A stretch of 64,000 nucleotides of DNA from Wuchereria bancrofti (lineage: Eukaryota; Nematoda; Chromadorea; Rhabditida; Onchocercidae): NCBI GenBank assembly GCA_005281725.1, contig SSBO01000001.1, positions 12,304,653 through 12,368,652 on the forward strand, written 5' to 3'. The notes beneath the pieces were generated by a model, which did no database searches, was not told where the DNA came from, and was given only the letters and a program-made list of their open reading frames with translations. Below, in pieces: positions 26,536 to 41,500 of the stretch. The number at the start of each line of letters is the position of its first letter. Positions within the stretch are counted from its first letter, which is position 1. The position numbers and the translations under genes are program-made.

Positions 26536-29500
26536 TCAATGATGGATAACTCGAATACCATGTAAACCGGCACCTACCAGATGTCGTTCAATAGATGTAG
26601 CTGTTGTAGTATTCGGGATACAGCTTCCTACTGCTGCATTATTTTCGTTCAAAAATTTTTGCAAATCAATCGCTTTTGATCCCACACGATTTATTGAATG
26701 AATAAATCGATTTTTATGAATAAGGCATGAGAATATTGTAAACACCACTACAACAGGTACTGAAACAAACAAAGATATTAAAATAAATTGGAAAAATAAT
26801 ATTAAAAAGTGAAATTTAAATAAATTAAAAAATATTTCGATGGAAAAGTTTAAAGTCAATTTAAGTGTGCAAAATTCAAAATGGAATTACAATTTACAAT
26901 ATAATTCTTTGTTAAATATTCCATCTTAATTCTCAACTTTTTTCTTTACCGAACATTCTATCTACCTACCACTTTGGAAATAATTCCAACACATGCTAGA
27001 TAATAATGAGAAGCAAAGTAGCTTATACTGCACCATGCATCATTAAGTAATGCATTAAAACGTTGATCATGTTTTATTATGAAAAATGAAAAAGTTTTTA
27101 AAAATTAAAAAATATTGCTTACTGAGCATAGCAGTGGTAATATAAGCAGCAGTAATATAGTTGACTGCATAAAATTTTACAAAAAATATTATACCAATTT
27201 CAATAAGAAACAACACCAAACCAATACATGTACTAAATAACCATGACAGATCGATATAAAACCTGAAAATAAAAAATATGAAATTTGCAAACTAATATAT
27301 GAAATAAAAGTGCTCGAGAATAGCATAAATACTACAGTACCTATATGTTACTTACATATACAGTTAAATTTTATACAACAAAACTTCTTATAAAGCAACA
27401 GAAATGATACCTTTTATTAGTTACTAAACAATACGTACTATTCTAACTTACACTAACTTGTAATATCAATGCTAATCACTGGTATCTGATTGATGAATAA
27501 ATCTATTATAAAAACATGAAATGTCACTTCAAATGACATAAATAAGGAAAAGAAATATGAAAACGAGGCTTGCTAGAATCAAATAATATAAATAATTCAA
27601 GCAAAAATGATGGACTAAAACTGGAATTAAAATTGAAATTAGTCACCGATAAATATGTAGGATTACTGTAAACATTTGAAACTGAATGATTTGAAATGCA
27701 AGTAATGCAAACATTTTCTTTTAATGTAGAAGGAAGATGGAAAATATTTGAAATTTATGGGTAAAAAAAAAGAAAATATCACCAATGCTGATTAGTGTTA
27801 AAAATATTGTTGTCATAAAAGCTAATCTTTCTTTACTAATGATTCTCAATTTCTTCACTATATTTTTCAAACTATAATGACATTTTTTTAATTAATTATT
27901 ATAAAACGAATTTACTTTAACCGAATATGAGGTGAATCTTGCGTACAACCATTCGCTTCAATGTAAGGTAATATACATGTTGACATCATTAGTGCAAGAA
28001 GATGAACAGAAACAAGAAGTGTTGTCACTACACCAAGTGTTATCAGCAAAAAAGGTGGCGTTGTTCGCTCGTATTGCAATTCCACCAAGGCGACCTAAAT
28101 ATAACGAAATATACTAATCTGATAACTTAATTTGATATTTATTTTCTGAATACTAATGCTGAACGCAATAACAATCCAATACTACCTGTAATAAACCTAC
28201 TAAATTCTACTACAAAAGGAATATCTCATAGTACCGAAACTAATGCTTATGCTATATTCAATCTTTAATTAGACTGTTTAGTCTTCTGTTATACCTAATA
28301 TTTATTGATAATAAATCATGGTAACAATACATAACAAAATATTATAACTTAATGTAATATTCATTTTGTCGTATTCGAGAAAACTATTATTACAAAATCA
28401 TATACTATAATGTTTGAGCTATTAGCTCCAGCAAATGGTAAATGGTACAAAACGCAAAAAAAGCAAGTGGTAAAAGAGGTTAATTAAAAATAAGGTAGAC
28501 TGTTGGATAACCACATTAATACAAGCAAAAAAAAAAGATAAACTTATATTAGCCTCAAGAAAATTCGATTAAAATACGAGAAATAAAGGATGAATATGAG
28601 GAACTGCTGCTGATTAATTAATGACTGCATTGGAAATATTTAAAAATCATTGACAAAAAGTAGAAAAAAAAGAAACAAACTGATGATTTTATGGAACACT
28701 AAAAAAGGAGATCGAAGGTAATACATAGCATTACACATAAATTTTTTTACTAAATTAATTATCCATTCATCCAGTGATAAACTAGGAAAGATGCAGAAGA
28801 GTATTAGTGTTCTTGAGATACTCAAATTGTTCAGGATCCAAATATTTCTAATTCTTTATTAGCCCTTTTCATCATATTTCCTACCTGGTCTATTCCATTC
28901 GTAGCTTCGCTTGAAGAAAACCAAATGAAAAATAGCAAAAACAAGGAAAAAAAGGAAAAAAAAAACTAAAATTCGACATTCAATAACAACAACGTCGATG
29001 GATGCATTGTCAACAAATCTGGGAAAACATTTCGAAAAGTTGAAGACAACGCAGAAAATATCGTATAACAAAAAAATAATTTAGAAATCTTAGACCTGGA
29101 TAATGACACAAATAGTGATTTCCTATTAACTCTTAGGTTCTACTTTGAGTTCAGGATCTAAGAAATTAGGCAAAAACATCCAGTTTAATTACAACAATAC
29201 AAAAAATCGTGAAACAAGAAATATGAATCGTAACGATGATGCCAAAGATATTGTGAGATATGATATTACCATCTTGCGCTATGCGGGAAGATGTCCTACA
29301 GGTATTATCTTACAGTGAGATATTTAAATTAAACTATCATAACAGGAAAAGAGTGGAATATTATTCCAATTCAAAATCTTATTAAAGTTTAATTTGTATT
29401 TTACCTACCATAGCAAAACCTGCTAGTAAAGCTGATGTCCGTGAACTTGCTTTAAGTTGAGCTCGACTGAGATCATAACGATACTTTTCCAGAATTGATA

Positions 29501-32500
29501 ATTCACCACGATACCTGGAAAGAGTATATTCACTTAAAAATATAATTCAAAAGATGATCAACAAACACACCTTTCATCCAGCATTACTGCTTTTGTTTCT
29601 CCTATAACATTATTACTTGTTGTTGTCGTTGCTGTTACTGCTGTTGCTGCTGCAGTTATTCTGGTTGTCAATGGTATGTTATGATATCCCAAATAATTAT
29701 TCTGTGATGGAGTTGATAAAGGTAACATATGAATCGGAAAACTATTCGAAATTTTTGCATCCATTATTGTTGATGGTTGATACGATGAAAAGTTTATCGA
29801 ATTATTAGTCAAATGATTATCCTTGTGAGTCATCCGAATGTCCATATCAAAATCATTCAACTGCTCATTTTTGTGCATATTGATGCATGAATTATTGATT
29901 GAAATTGCACTATATGATTGTAAATCAACAAAATTTTTCGACGATATATTTCCGGCCGCTAATAAATTATGTGATAAATCAGTTTTCACTATTGATAATT
30001 GAGAATTTGCCGGAATGTTGGATGTTGAAGAAATGAACCGGCGATTTTTATCATGATTGCATGGTGGTGCAATCTTGATGCACTCCTCAGTTTTTCCTGA
30101 TTCTAATTCAATTGAAGTAGATCTTCGTTGAAATCCTGAGTTTTTTCCTGTTGCTCTTGCTTCTGCTGTTAATGATGATAATGGTGCAAATAGTGACATT
30201 CCTACTTGTTCACTTGACATATTGCTTAGAGTAATTTCTGAAGGAAAATATGAAAGCTTTTAAATTAAAAAGAGATAAGTGACAATAATAAAGATATAAT
30301 AACAAAGCATTAGGAAAAAGTTAGAAAATTTTAAAAGGACTATCTATATTAGTAATATTGGCTTTATAGAAAATGAAACATTATTACAGGATGTTAAGTC
30401 TCATTCTATACCTTAAAATGTTATTATTTATTCGAAGATATGTGATCTTTTGCATGATAACAATGAGCGATAAAGATTATTACTAGAAAAAACGGCATAC
30501 AACTTATCGTTTGATAAAAGAAACTGCCATTTGATAAAAATATCATTTTTCAAGAAATTTAAAAAAACAAAAAGAAAAAACACATCTTCATATAATTAAA
30601 AAGCATGAAAAACTGAATTTAACGGGGAGATTTTATGTAGGGATTTCATGACTAAATTAATCTAGAAAAATGCTAAGTGTATAAAATGCGATGAGAGCTA
30701 TAAATTTGGATAAATATTAAATACTACGAAAAAAGTACACAGAGAAATGAAAACTTGGTGGAATTGTGTATGCCTACTGAACAAATATTGCAATGTATTG
30801 TGATGATGCACAGGTAAATTGAAAATTACACTTTCAAAACAAAGCTTAACGCATTTTTTTTTTATTTGAAATATTTCTAAAACTACATAATTAGCTTTTG
30901 TTGATAATTTTTAGCTTATTTTCGTCAATAAAATATCAATATATAACAAACTACTTCTTTTACTTCTGATCTTTATTGCAAGAAAAAGTATTAAGTAAAA
31001 GATGAAAACTAATAATTTTCATTAATTATTTCACATTCCAACGCAAGTTAAAACTCCACTGCTATTTGACTGATTTTTGGTGGTAAAAACCATAACTACT
31101 AGTGATCTGGTCAATAAAATGAAAATATTTTTTTATTGATAAAAAGCTTTAATCCACTTAAAAACTATAAAGTTGAAAAGATAACAGGGAAACACTTGAT
31201 GACACGTTGGTAGAATAAAACTAAATTCATACACAACGCGCCAAATCTAGAGCCATGTTCGACTTTAACTTTAATAAAATTAAGACATATATTTGAAATT
31301 GTACAGGCTTCTGATGTGACTTTAAAAAACCAATGATACTTCAACAATGAAAAGGAACATAATCTTAGCATAAAGCATTTCCTAGCAAAGAAAAAAACAG
31401 CTTGAATGATAAAAATGTTTAAAACATAAAGATCTAAAATGTAAGGGAAAGCTTATCGAGACAGCAGAACACTATTCTCTCTTGCCTTTTTTGCTTTTGA
31501 TCAGAATAACTGAATAAAAAATATTATGATTTCTATCGATTGAAATAATGGCAATAAATCATCCCATCTCATAGATTTCCGAATGTTTCCATAAAATAAA
31601 AAGCTTTTTATTTTGCAGTGGGCATAATTGAAAAAGTATATCTTAAATTCTCTTTCATTTAAAATTCAAAACCACCAAAAAAGGAAAGAAAAAAAATATT
31701 TCCACAAAAATAGTCTTTCTAGAATGACCCAAAAAATAATTCCTTTTACCACAAAAAAGTGCTGCACTGAATAAACCTGCAAATTGTGAGGATCATCGTA
31801 GCACTAAGTGTATGGAAAAGAACTCCACTGTTTACAAAAAATTAATTTTTTTTGAAATTTGAAATAACAATTAGTTTTGAAAAAATTTGCCACAGAAAAA
31901 ATTCTTTTTTGTATGAGTATAAAGTATGGGAGATTTCATACATTATCTGCACGAAACCGGCAAAAATATAGCCAGTATTTCAATAATTCAAAACCATGTT
32001 ATCGCTAGAATGTATGAGAAAATAAACATGATTGTTAATTTGAATTTCACAAATTAGGGCAGCCGTTTTTCAACAAACCAAAGTAATGAGTAAACTAAAG
32101 TTCTAGTAAAGTAAAGAAAACAGAATGCCAGCAGGATCTTAAGTCCAAAACGTATATATAAATAAATAAATATGACTGGTGCGGATCTTGTAGCTTTTTT
32201 AAGCCTTACAATTTCTTACTAAAAAAAATGTATTTTTTCAAGCTAAATTTCAAAACCCTTATTCATTTTGGTCATGTTTTAAGGTTAAACCTTAAAAATT
32301 TGCACTTTTTTTTCTGGGCGGATCTTGTAGAATTATAATCATTTTGTGATAGTTACAATGTGCAAAACTATTTTTTGTGTGACCATTTTAAAAACTTATT
32401 TCTGACTATTATTTTTTTGAAGCTACTTTCTTACTTGGAAAACTTTTTATCGACCAATAAAATAACGTACCGAGCGGTCTATCATCATTTAATAGCTAAT

Positions 32501-35500
32501 AATTCATAACTACAGACTTACTCTCGCTAGATAGGAGTTATAAATAATTTAGATATTTAAATATTAAATTAAATATTTAGACAAAAATTGAAAACCTAAA
32601 TTAGAAGAAAACATCAATATCAGCTGACTGAAATTATGAATGGATGAACGAAAAAAAAGAAAATCAATATCCAGAGAGAGATATACTACGTGAAAGCAAA
32701 AAAAAATCAAAAGCATTTGAAACGACATCAAAAATACTATGCAAAATTTAAACACTTACTGTTTTTGTAAAGAATACAGCAATGGACTCATCGGTGCATT
32801 GGAAGGTGGTAATGTTTCTGCTGGCTCAAAAAATTTCGGAATGTTTCCTGGAAATCATCCGTTTCATTTTCTTCCACGTCAGCAATTGCATTTGTAAATA
32901 TAAAATGGCATGAAAATCAGGAAAATCATATTGTAGGCATCTGCATATCACATATCTGCTTGACAATTTCTATTTTATTCCAAATCTTCAAACTAATAAA
33001 TGTAACAAGAAGCAATTCTTAGAATCACTATTTCACAAAACATATACACATTAAGATAACCATATCTCCCAACAAAAATAATGAAGTTTGAAAATTAACC
33101 TGTATTCGATGATGAACTGATGGCGGATAATTTCGACTCCGGCCCAACCTGAATAGCTATGTCAGAATTTAATTCACCAGACTGAGCTGCAAAATTAAAT
33201 CATAATTTACGCTGAAGCTTAGTTTGACGTCTAAAGTTTAGTTTCAACCTTCAATCCTTTGCTTGTCACTAGGGATGCAAAAAACAGAAGAAACCTTCCA
33301 ACGAATAATAGAACATGAGATGTAGTTTAAGTCTAAAACTATATCGTTCTTCATCAAAGAACAGCTAATATTGCGCATAAAGCAAACTGGAGCAAAATCA
33401 CTGAAGTGAGCACCATAATTCTCAAATTCAATAATGAAAGTTATAAGTTACAAAAATCTCATCACTTTTTAAAATACTTCCTTAGAACTTTTGAAACACC
33501 TAAAAAAACATTTAAAAACACCCAATTCATTCAGATCAACATGAGCTCAAAAACTATTTAAACAAATACTATATAACGTGGTATCATTGTTGTCATTATT
33601 GATTATCGATGATAAAAAATAAAACAGCTTAAATAACTAACCACTTTGCAAATGAATTTATTATGATGTGGAAGATAGTTAAAATTCAGAAGATAATTAC
33701 TAATGAGACACTAGTTATATTAATTTTTTATCTGATCATGATGAAATTAAAGTATCACGGCAAATCGAAATACAAAATTTTCAGCAATATAAAATTCGAA
33801 AATTTGCATAACCTTGACCAAAAATTAATCAAATTGTCTCAAAAATTAAGTTAAATTGGGATTTCTAAAAGTGCTTGAAAAATGAAATTATTGAAATGAT
33901 TCGAAAAAAAAAACTGTAATAACATGAAAGTGATACATCACTTACGAAAAGCAATCACTTCTTGATCATGCATATCCAATGAAACATTTGGTGTAGCACT
34001 ACTACATAATGAGGGTGAACGATACAGTGAAGAGGTCATTGAATGGAATTTTGATGCCGTAACATTCGATATATTTACTGAAGTGAAATGTTATAAATTT
34101 AACAAATCTGAAATCTTATAACATCAAGTACGCTACAAGAACACGTAAATTTTGTATAAAATTATAAACGATATAACATATTAATTTATAAAGATTTACA
34201 AGCAAAAAAAAGAAAAAAACAAGCAAATACATTTGTAAATATGCAAGCAATAAAACATTTTTGTTTGGATAGAAATCATAGATTAAGAAAAAATAATACA
34301 TATAAAAAAATGAATATGTATTAAGTTAAGGCATGATATACAGAGTGCATTCTCAAAGAAATTGTTAAAATAAGGTGTGAATAAAAATGAATATATATAA
34401 TAATAAAACCTGTTGTTACCTTTTTGTTGTTAGATTCTGAAATGTAACGCAGTGGATAGTCTTCCCACATTTTTTGCTTTATCGAAAAAATCAATAAAGT
34501 GATTTTTTTCAATTTTTTTTTTTCAGTTGAGATATCTAATAAGAAAATAAAGAAAATACAAGTGTAGAGGGAACAAGTTAAAAAAAATACAAGTCTAGAG
34601 TGATTTGATCAATTCGAAAAAAAAATGGATGAAACAAAAAGAGATCGGTAACAGTATTTGGCTTTACTCTAAATTCATTTGGAAAGCCGCAATTTTTATA
34701 CATATACAAAACCGCAGTTTTTAATATACGAAATTAGTTAAAATAATTAAAAGCAGATGCAAAAAATTTAAAAATCCATCGTACTATATTCCTAAATATC
34801 ATTTATTTATTACCATTTATCATTTTTGTAAAAAATGTGTTTGCTAAATGTTTGGAAATTTTACCCATTTTAGAAATGGAAATAGAGAGAATGGAAAGGA
34901 AGAAAAAATTATTTAAAAAAGTTAATATATTCAAAGAAAATATTAATTTAAAGTAAGGTAAAATGGTATGAAATAATTAGATGGAAATGTACAACATAAC
35001 TGATCAAATAAACAGTTGATGAGACATATGAAACAAAAGATAATTGCTACGTTCTCATAAACTAAGCGTAATCGACGTCAATTATTTTGCTTTCACGGCC
35101 AACGTAACACTATTGTTACTAAATCAATTGAATTGCTTATTATTCTACAGTCAAGGTAAGCCTTTCAAATTCCTGTTTGTTCTTGACTCTCAACAAACCT
35201 TGCAAAACAATTCACGACAAGTGCTACGAGTCTAGCAACATTATAGCAAGCAACGAATCGACAAAGGAAATGTTAGTCAATCTCTTCAAGGAAGTAAAAT
35301 TATAGAGGTTGAATTCCAAGAATTAACAAATTATTGGAAAAAAAACCCGATGTACTGATTAGAGCTGACTATTTCTTCAAATTTGTTAATCTACGAGAAA
35401 TCAAGGAGTTACATTCAAGATACATACTGGTTCGGTCAAAGGTTGGCCCTATGATTATTGGGAGGTGAGATTAACAAACTTTGTAAGAAGAATGCCATTT

Positions 35501-38500
35501 ATCCTTCAAATGTAGTATACCCTCAAACGGCTAATGTAAACACTAAGAGTTTAGAAATTTTCTGAAAATTAGAAATGATTGGGATTCAAGAATCTTCCAA
35601 GGCAGACAATGACGATCAAGCATTAAAGCATTTCAAACGAACCATTATTAAGCAAAATGGGAGGTACCAAGTATGCTGGTCTTGGAAAGACTCCAAACAA
35701 AAATTAGGTAACAATTATGGATGGATTATATGTTGGACGTTTGAAGAATCTAATCAATCGACTACAACATAAATCAATTTAAATGGAGATTTATACCACA
35801 AAACAATTATGGATCAACTAAAATCGATTATAATTGAAGAAGTACATCCGACGGATGAAGTAGCCGTTATTCACTCTTTGCTACATCATGAAATGCTGAG
35901 TCCTAGTAAAACTACCACTAAATTAAGAATGTTTATGACACGTCAGCACATCATAAAGCATTTAAAAGTCTGAACGAAGTATTATACCAAGGTCCAGTAA
36001 TGTTACCAGACTAATACGTTTTCGAATGATGAGAATAGTGATAATTGCTGACATTGAAAAAGCATTCTTGCAACTAAAATTACAAACTAAAGAAAGAAAT
36101 TGTACGCGATTTCTTTGACTAAATGATATAGATAAGGAAGCAAACGAAGAAAATAAAAAATGTTATCGCTTTAAGAGAGTTCCCTTTGGAGTCATATCAT
36201 CACCTTTCTTGTCAGTAGCGACGCTAAACTATCATCTAGCAAATTATGGTAGTGAATTAGCGTGGGAGATAAGAAAAAATCTGTACGTGGATAACGTCAT
36301 TATATATGCTAATGGAACAGAAGAAGCACTTTATGATATAAATATGACGAAATGAAGAAAATTTTTAACGAACCTTAAGGGAATTTTTCTTTAACGACCA
36401 AGAATTTAACAAGTTAAATACGATCTAAGTAAAATGAATAGAAAAACTTTTCTTGGTTTTTCTACGGAACCATGAAAAGGATATTATACGCGTGACATTA
36501 AAACCCTGGATAGAAACGAAATTAATAAAAAGTACGATTCTAGCTGTAAACCACTACTAATAACCAAAAAACAAAATTCAATTTGAGACACAGTTCTTAA
36601 CGCAATAATCTTCCTAGCATCCTTTTCACATAAAAATTAGAAAGAACCATAGTAAAAAATCCCACATAAAAAACAAAAGTCGAAATATCATATTTCAAAG
36701 AAACATAAACATAACAATCCATTAGTATAACAGCAGCAGTAACCAAAGTACTACTATACACCAAACAACTAACAGGAGTAAGAACCGCCATAGCCTTAGG
36801 TAATCAACTTCCAAAAGAATACTGACCACCTTTAATAAATGCAGAAATAAATAACTAATCTCTCCCAGGTTGGTAGAAAAAGAATTCCATATGAGAATGA
36901 AATAGTTTTACTAAATGAATGGTATGTGGAAATTAGTGAAGATAATAGAAATTAACCTAGGATGGAATGGTAGAATAAAAAATCAAATACAAATGACCAA
37001 TAAAAAACAATTTGATCGATCAATAAATATGCTTTTTCCTATGAAAATAGATGGTTCCGAGGATATAGAAGATAAAACAGAAGACAGATCAGACGAACCT
37101 ATCACGTGTCGAACCAGAAGTATCAAAGACTACAAACTTCAGATGCATCAAAAGGTAAGTCTAATTTTACGATGAAAACTTTATTATTGATAATAATGGT
37201 GTCATTGATATCAACACAGGTCGTAGTGATAAACAACTCTACTTAAATTTCCAGAATATTGTTTAATATTCGAAAAATGGAACTATGAAGAAGTCACTAA
37301 TTAAAAAGTCACACTATACAAGTGCACACACGCATTCACGTAAGAATACCAGCTATAAAATGCAGCAATATTACACGAATGGTATGTACACCAAAGTCTT
37401 TCCCAGAGTATCACTATTAGTATCAATAGTATCAGGCCGAACAACTATTACTGAAATATCTTCAAAATTCGGTCTGTCTCTAAATATTCAAAGACGAGTA
37501 AATGGAATCGCATTAATTGAACTTTCTCGTAACAGATGGAAGACAAATAATGAAATACAGTAGTCATATGGGTGGCTAGAAGTCAAATGCCAATCGACAA
37601 CAACGTATTAAGTGAAGACGAAATATTCTCGTACGATGTAAGAGGGTTAGTTTCTAACCCTGATAATATAGAAAATTGCATGGTACAAAAACGAAAGTGT
37701 ATAACAAATGTTAATATTGTTTTATGGAACAGTACTGATGCAATCAACCATTGTATCGAAAAATTGGAAGATTTGACGTTACGAGGTATGGAAATCATTA
37801 CGTCATAGATGAACTACAAACATCACTCATAATTAATGAAGAAACAATACAATCAGATGACAAATTGTAAATTCACCAATCCTCACCTAATGAAAGGTGA
37901 TATTGTCCTTGATTTAAACGCTGGAAATGGTGAGAAATTCACCAAAAAAATTAAAAAGAGGACGACAAAACAATTACTCATGATGGAAACTTCTCCAGAT
38001 GAAACATTCCACCCTAAAAATGCAAAGTTGCAATATGTTTTTGATTCGCTAAGACGAGAATTTCTTCAGCAACTTAAACAAACATATCAAAAAAGTTGCC
38101 AAAACAGAAATAATCTACTGTTATCGATTAAATGTGGTTGTCTATTAGCAATCCTACCCTCGTAGCGAGATTGATGCTACAAAGAAACGATGTGATAATC
38201 AAGAGAAGTTTATTGCTATCCCCTTGTAAATCTAAGGAACTTACAATTGAAAATATGGAATTCAACGAAGGTTTAATAAATAAGTTAGAAATTGAAAGAA
38301 TTAATGCAGAAAGCTAAGATTTCCTAACAGGAAATTCTAGCTTACAACCAAGAAAGTTAATTCAGTACCGTATCAACAAAAGGATGAATCTCTTTGGCAA
38401 GAAATCTCTGAACAAGGAGAAGAACTGGCAGAATTTGAAAGCGTAATAACACATTGGACATTAATAACCATTTGTATAGGCACCGTTACGATATCATTGT

Positions 38501-41500
38501 ATTAATTACTCTTAAATTGAAATTCGAATCACACCAATCCCTGTTCTATTCTTAGAAAAGAAATTCAGATTAAAAAAATATCATTGCTCTTCCTATGGAA
38601 TCGTCGCGTACCCAATCAAAAATAAGAATAAGTCCCAGTTATTAAACTTAATACTTCCTGCTATATACCTGAAAACCTTTCAGTCAAAGTTTCACATTAA
38701 ATTTTTCTTCTCTTACCCTTTTGGAGTGCCGCGAAACTTCAAATAAAGTAATAAAATAAAATTATGTAAAAATTAATCATTCAAATTGTAAATAATTGTT
38801 AACACTGGTACCATTTAACAATGTTGTGTATCATTTAACTAATTTTAGATTCCTTAGGATCATTCCTCATGCGTTTCTTTTTGTTATCTTGATCTAACTG
38901 AAAATCACATGCTAATCTCTGATCTTTCACATGCTAATCTCTGACACTGTAAGCATCTGTTGTGTACATAAATGAACACCTGTTGTAATGTTTGTTGTAA
39001 ACACTCCCAATTTTTAACACATATATAAACTTGATACTAACAAACAAAACGAGTCTCCCTGTTACAAACAACTCGTAACCCCTTTTTCCATTAAAAAACA
39101 ACTTAGAACAATGCGAAATACTCCTTTTTCCTTGCTAATTTGTCTACTGGTATTGTTCATCTTAAAATCGTATTATATTAATAAAGAATTAATAATTCTA
39201 CTGCAGTTTTATAAACTAAGGGTAACCGGCGACAACTATTTTGCTTCCACTGCCAACGTAACACTATTGTTACTACATCATTTGAATCGATTATTATCCA
39301 ACAATCAAGGTAAGCCTTTCAAATTCCTGTTTGTTCCTGACCCTCGACAAACCTTGCAAGACAACAAAAAAAAAAAATCGCGACATCACTTGCACTGATT
39401 TAATTAATAATATTTAATTAATTTAATATCAAAAAAAATTTTGAAACAGCACTTAAATATATCTTTTTATGAAATCCACTTCAATAAGTTAAATGCCAAA
39501 AATTAGCAATACTAGATCATTTTTAAACACTCAGGAACCAGCTTACTTCCCATATGCAAATGAATACCAATTTTAATATGGTATAACTTTGACATTAATA
39601 ATAATTAGTAATAATTATTAATAATAATTTATAATAATAATTAATGAAAATGATTAATAATAATAACTAATGATAACAATTAATAATAATAGTAATTGAT
39701 AATAATGATTAGCAATAAAAATCAATAATAATTAATAATAATGATAACAATAGTGAATAATAATAATAATTATAATGCTGTAGTTACATAATATATAATA
39801 AATGCTAATTAATAACAATAACTTCAATATCAACCTATGATATAACATAGTATAACTGATATGACATAATTAATATAACACTAAATTATTAATAATACTA
39901 CTTTTGTTGTCGCATAATAACTTTGATATGTAATAATATTATAATAATAAATAATACTGTAATTATATAATATATATTAATTTAATACAAACTATTAACA
40001 CTAACATAATCAGTAAAAATATCAATTTTGACATAGCAAAAAAAAAAAACCGTACGGCGTAATTAATACGGAAACAGTAGAAGTTCAGAAAATGGCATTA
40101 TGTAGTTGCATTATGCAACTGGAATGAAATAACATTTCCTCTTGTGATACGAATATTTGCATAAAAATTGTGACTAGATTTTGTGATGTGAAGAGGACAT
40201 GAATTAAATTAGAGATGGAAATGTGATTTAAATTCAAAAAAAAGAAATTATTTGTAAAATTTGTATTCAAATGAAAATAACAGTGACAATACTTTAAAAT
40301 CCGTCTATTTAAATCTGGCTAATTAAGCGAAAAAAGGAAAAAAAAAGACTTAAATTTAACAGATGCCATACATCAATAAGAGCTGTAAGAAATAACACAT
40401 TAATAGATTGAAGATAAGATTGATTCAGAGAAATTGATTAATCACATAGAGTTGTTAAATTAAAAAAAAAAAACTTTTTTTTTAAATACAAATAAAGTAC
40501 AAAGAGATATATTGTCATAAGGTTGAGAGTGTTTCATTTGCAAGTATGTTATTTATGTTAGAAAATTGAAGAAAAATATGTCTTAACTTTATTATCTAAA
40601 TTTTTGAATACAAATCTATGTTATTAAATTAGTTTGTAAGTATATCTGATAGCTTAAAAAAAAAATAAATTAATGGGATGAAACATTTCTTAACAAATGT
40701 TTTTTAAAAAAATTCAAAATTTCTAAAAATTTTTTAGTTTTAACTTCAACAATTTGGTACAGTTTTATTGATAAAATTAATGCAATGCAAAAATTTTGTT
40801 CATTCAATGATCTTTAGTAATCTTTTTCTTCTTTCATTTCTTTTTTGTCAAGGTATCTCACGAAATTATTTTAAAATTAAAATATTTTGCTAAGCTTACC
40901 ATCAAATGTAGATGGTGTAAGTTTGCATTGCAAAGCATTCATAGACTTGCTTCTTTGATGATGATCATCTTCAATGCGTGTGTTTGAGAAAAATGCCTAA
41001 ATTTTAAAAAATTTTATTGAAAAAATAATCTTGAAAATTTATTTGCAAACAATATAACATTTGCAAATGGAAACAGTTGTTTAGAGATGATAAAGTAATT
41101 ACACATTTAGGAGGATATTTGGAATGAGAATTTCTTACTAAATGAAGTTTTTTATTTGTTGAATTTATCATTTGAATGAATGAAGTTGATACTTTGTATA
41201 AAATACAAATAAAATACTATCTGAAAAGCTAACTTTAAATAACTTTTTGAAAATGAGAGCTCATAATAGATGACAATGCAAATAATTTTAAAAAGATAAG
41301 CACCTCAAAATTTTTCAATCCTATCGATTCGATACGTCGCGAAGCTGTAATATTTCGAACTGAAACCCAAAAGTAATATGATGATAATTTGATGATTTAT
41401 TTGAATAATTATTTTCAATAAATTTCCTTTTGTTCTAAGATTAATAAAAAAAAAAAAACACAATATAAATGAATAAACTGAATTCATTTATATTGTGATT

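Larger units (their letters stand above)
35043..39385 (+). mobile_element. Decayed BEL/Pao LTR retrotransposon with numt insertion
   Basis: The element lies antisense in a large intron of the minus-strand ORAI gene. Order: truncated 5' LTR (35043-35219), primer-binding-like GTGCTACGAG, a very short leader, reverse transcriptase relic (about 35560-36530), mitochondrial nad5 insert, DUF5641-like integrase tail (about 36870-37175), a third reading frame of envelope type (about 37285-38510) and 3' LTR (38727-39385). Gag and most of protease, RNase H and integrase are missing. All frames carry stops or shifts, so it cannot move by itself. The copies of the LTR end (35050-35215 versus 39205-39370) have clearly diverged, so the insertion is old. 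Confidence 0.85.

Noticed and set aside
29617..29808. Plus-strand Leu-rich frame
   Set aside because: It is the antisense of the Ala/Thr-rich part of the ORAI exon 30224-29571.
36597..36791. Minus-strand 64-codon frame as a nuclear membrane-protein gene
   Set aside because: Its sequence is mitochondrial ND5, and the frame only starts after a TGA that encodes Trp in mtDNA; it is a numt.
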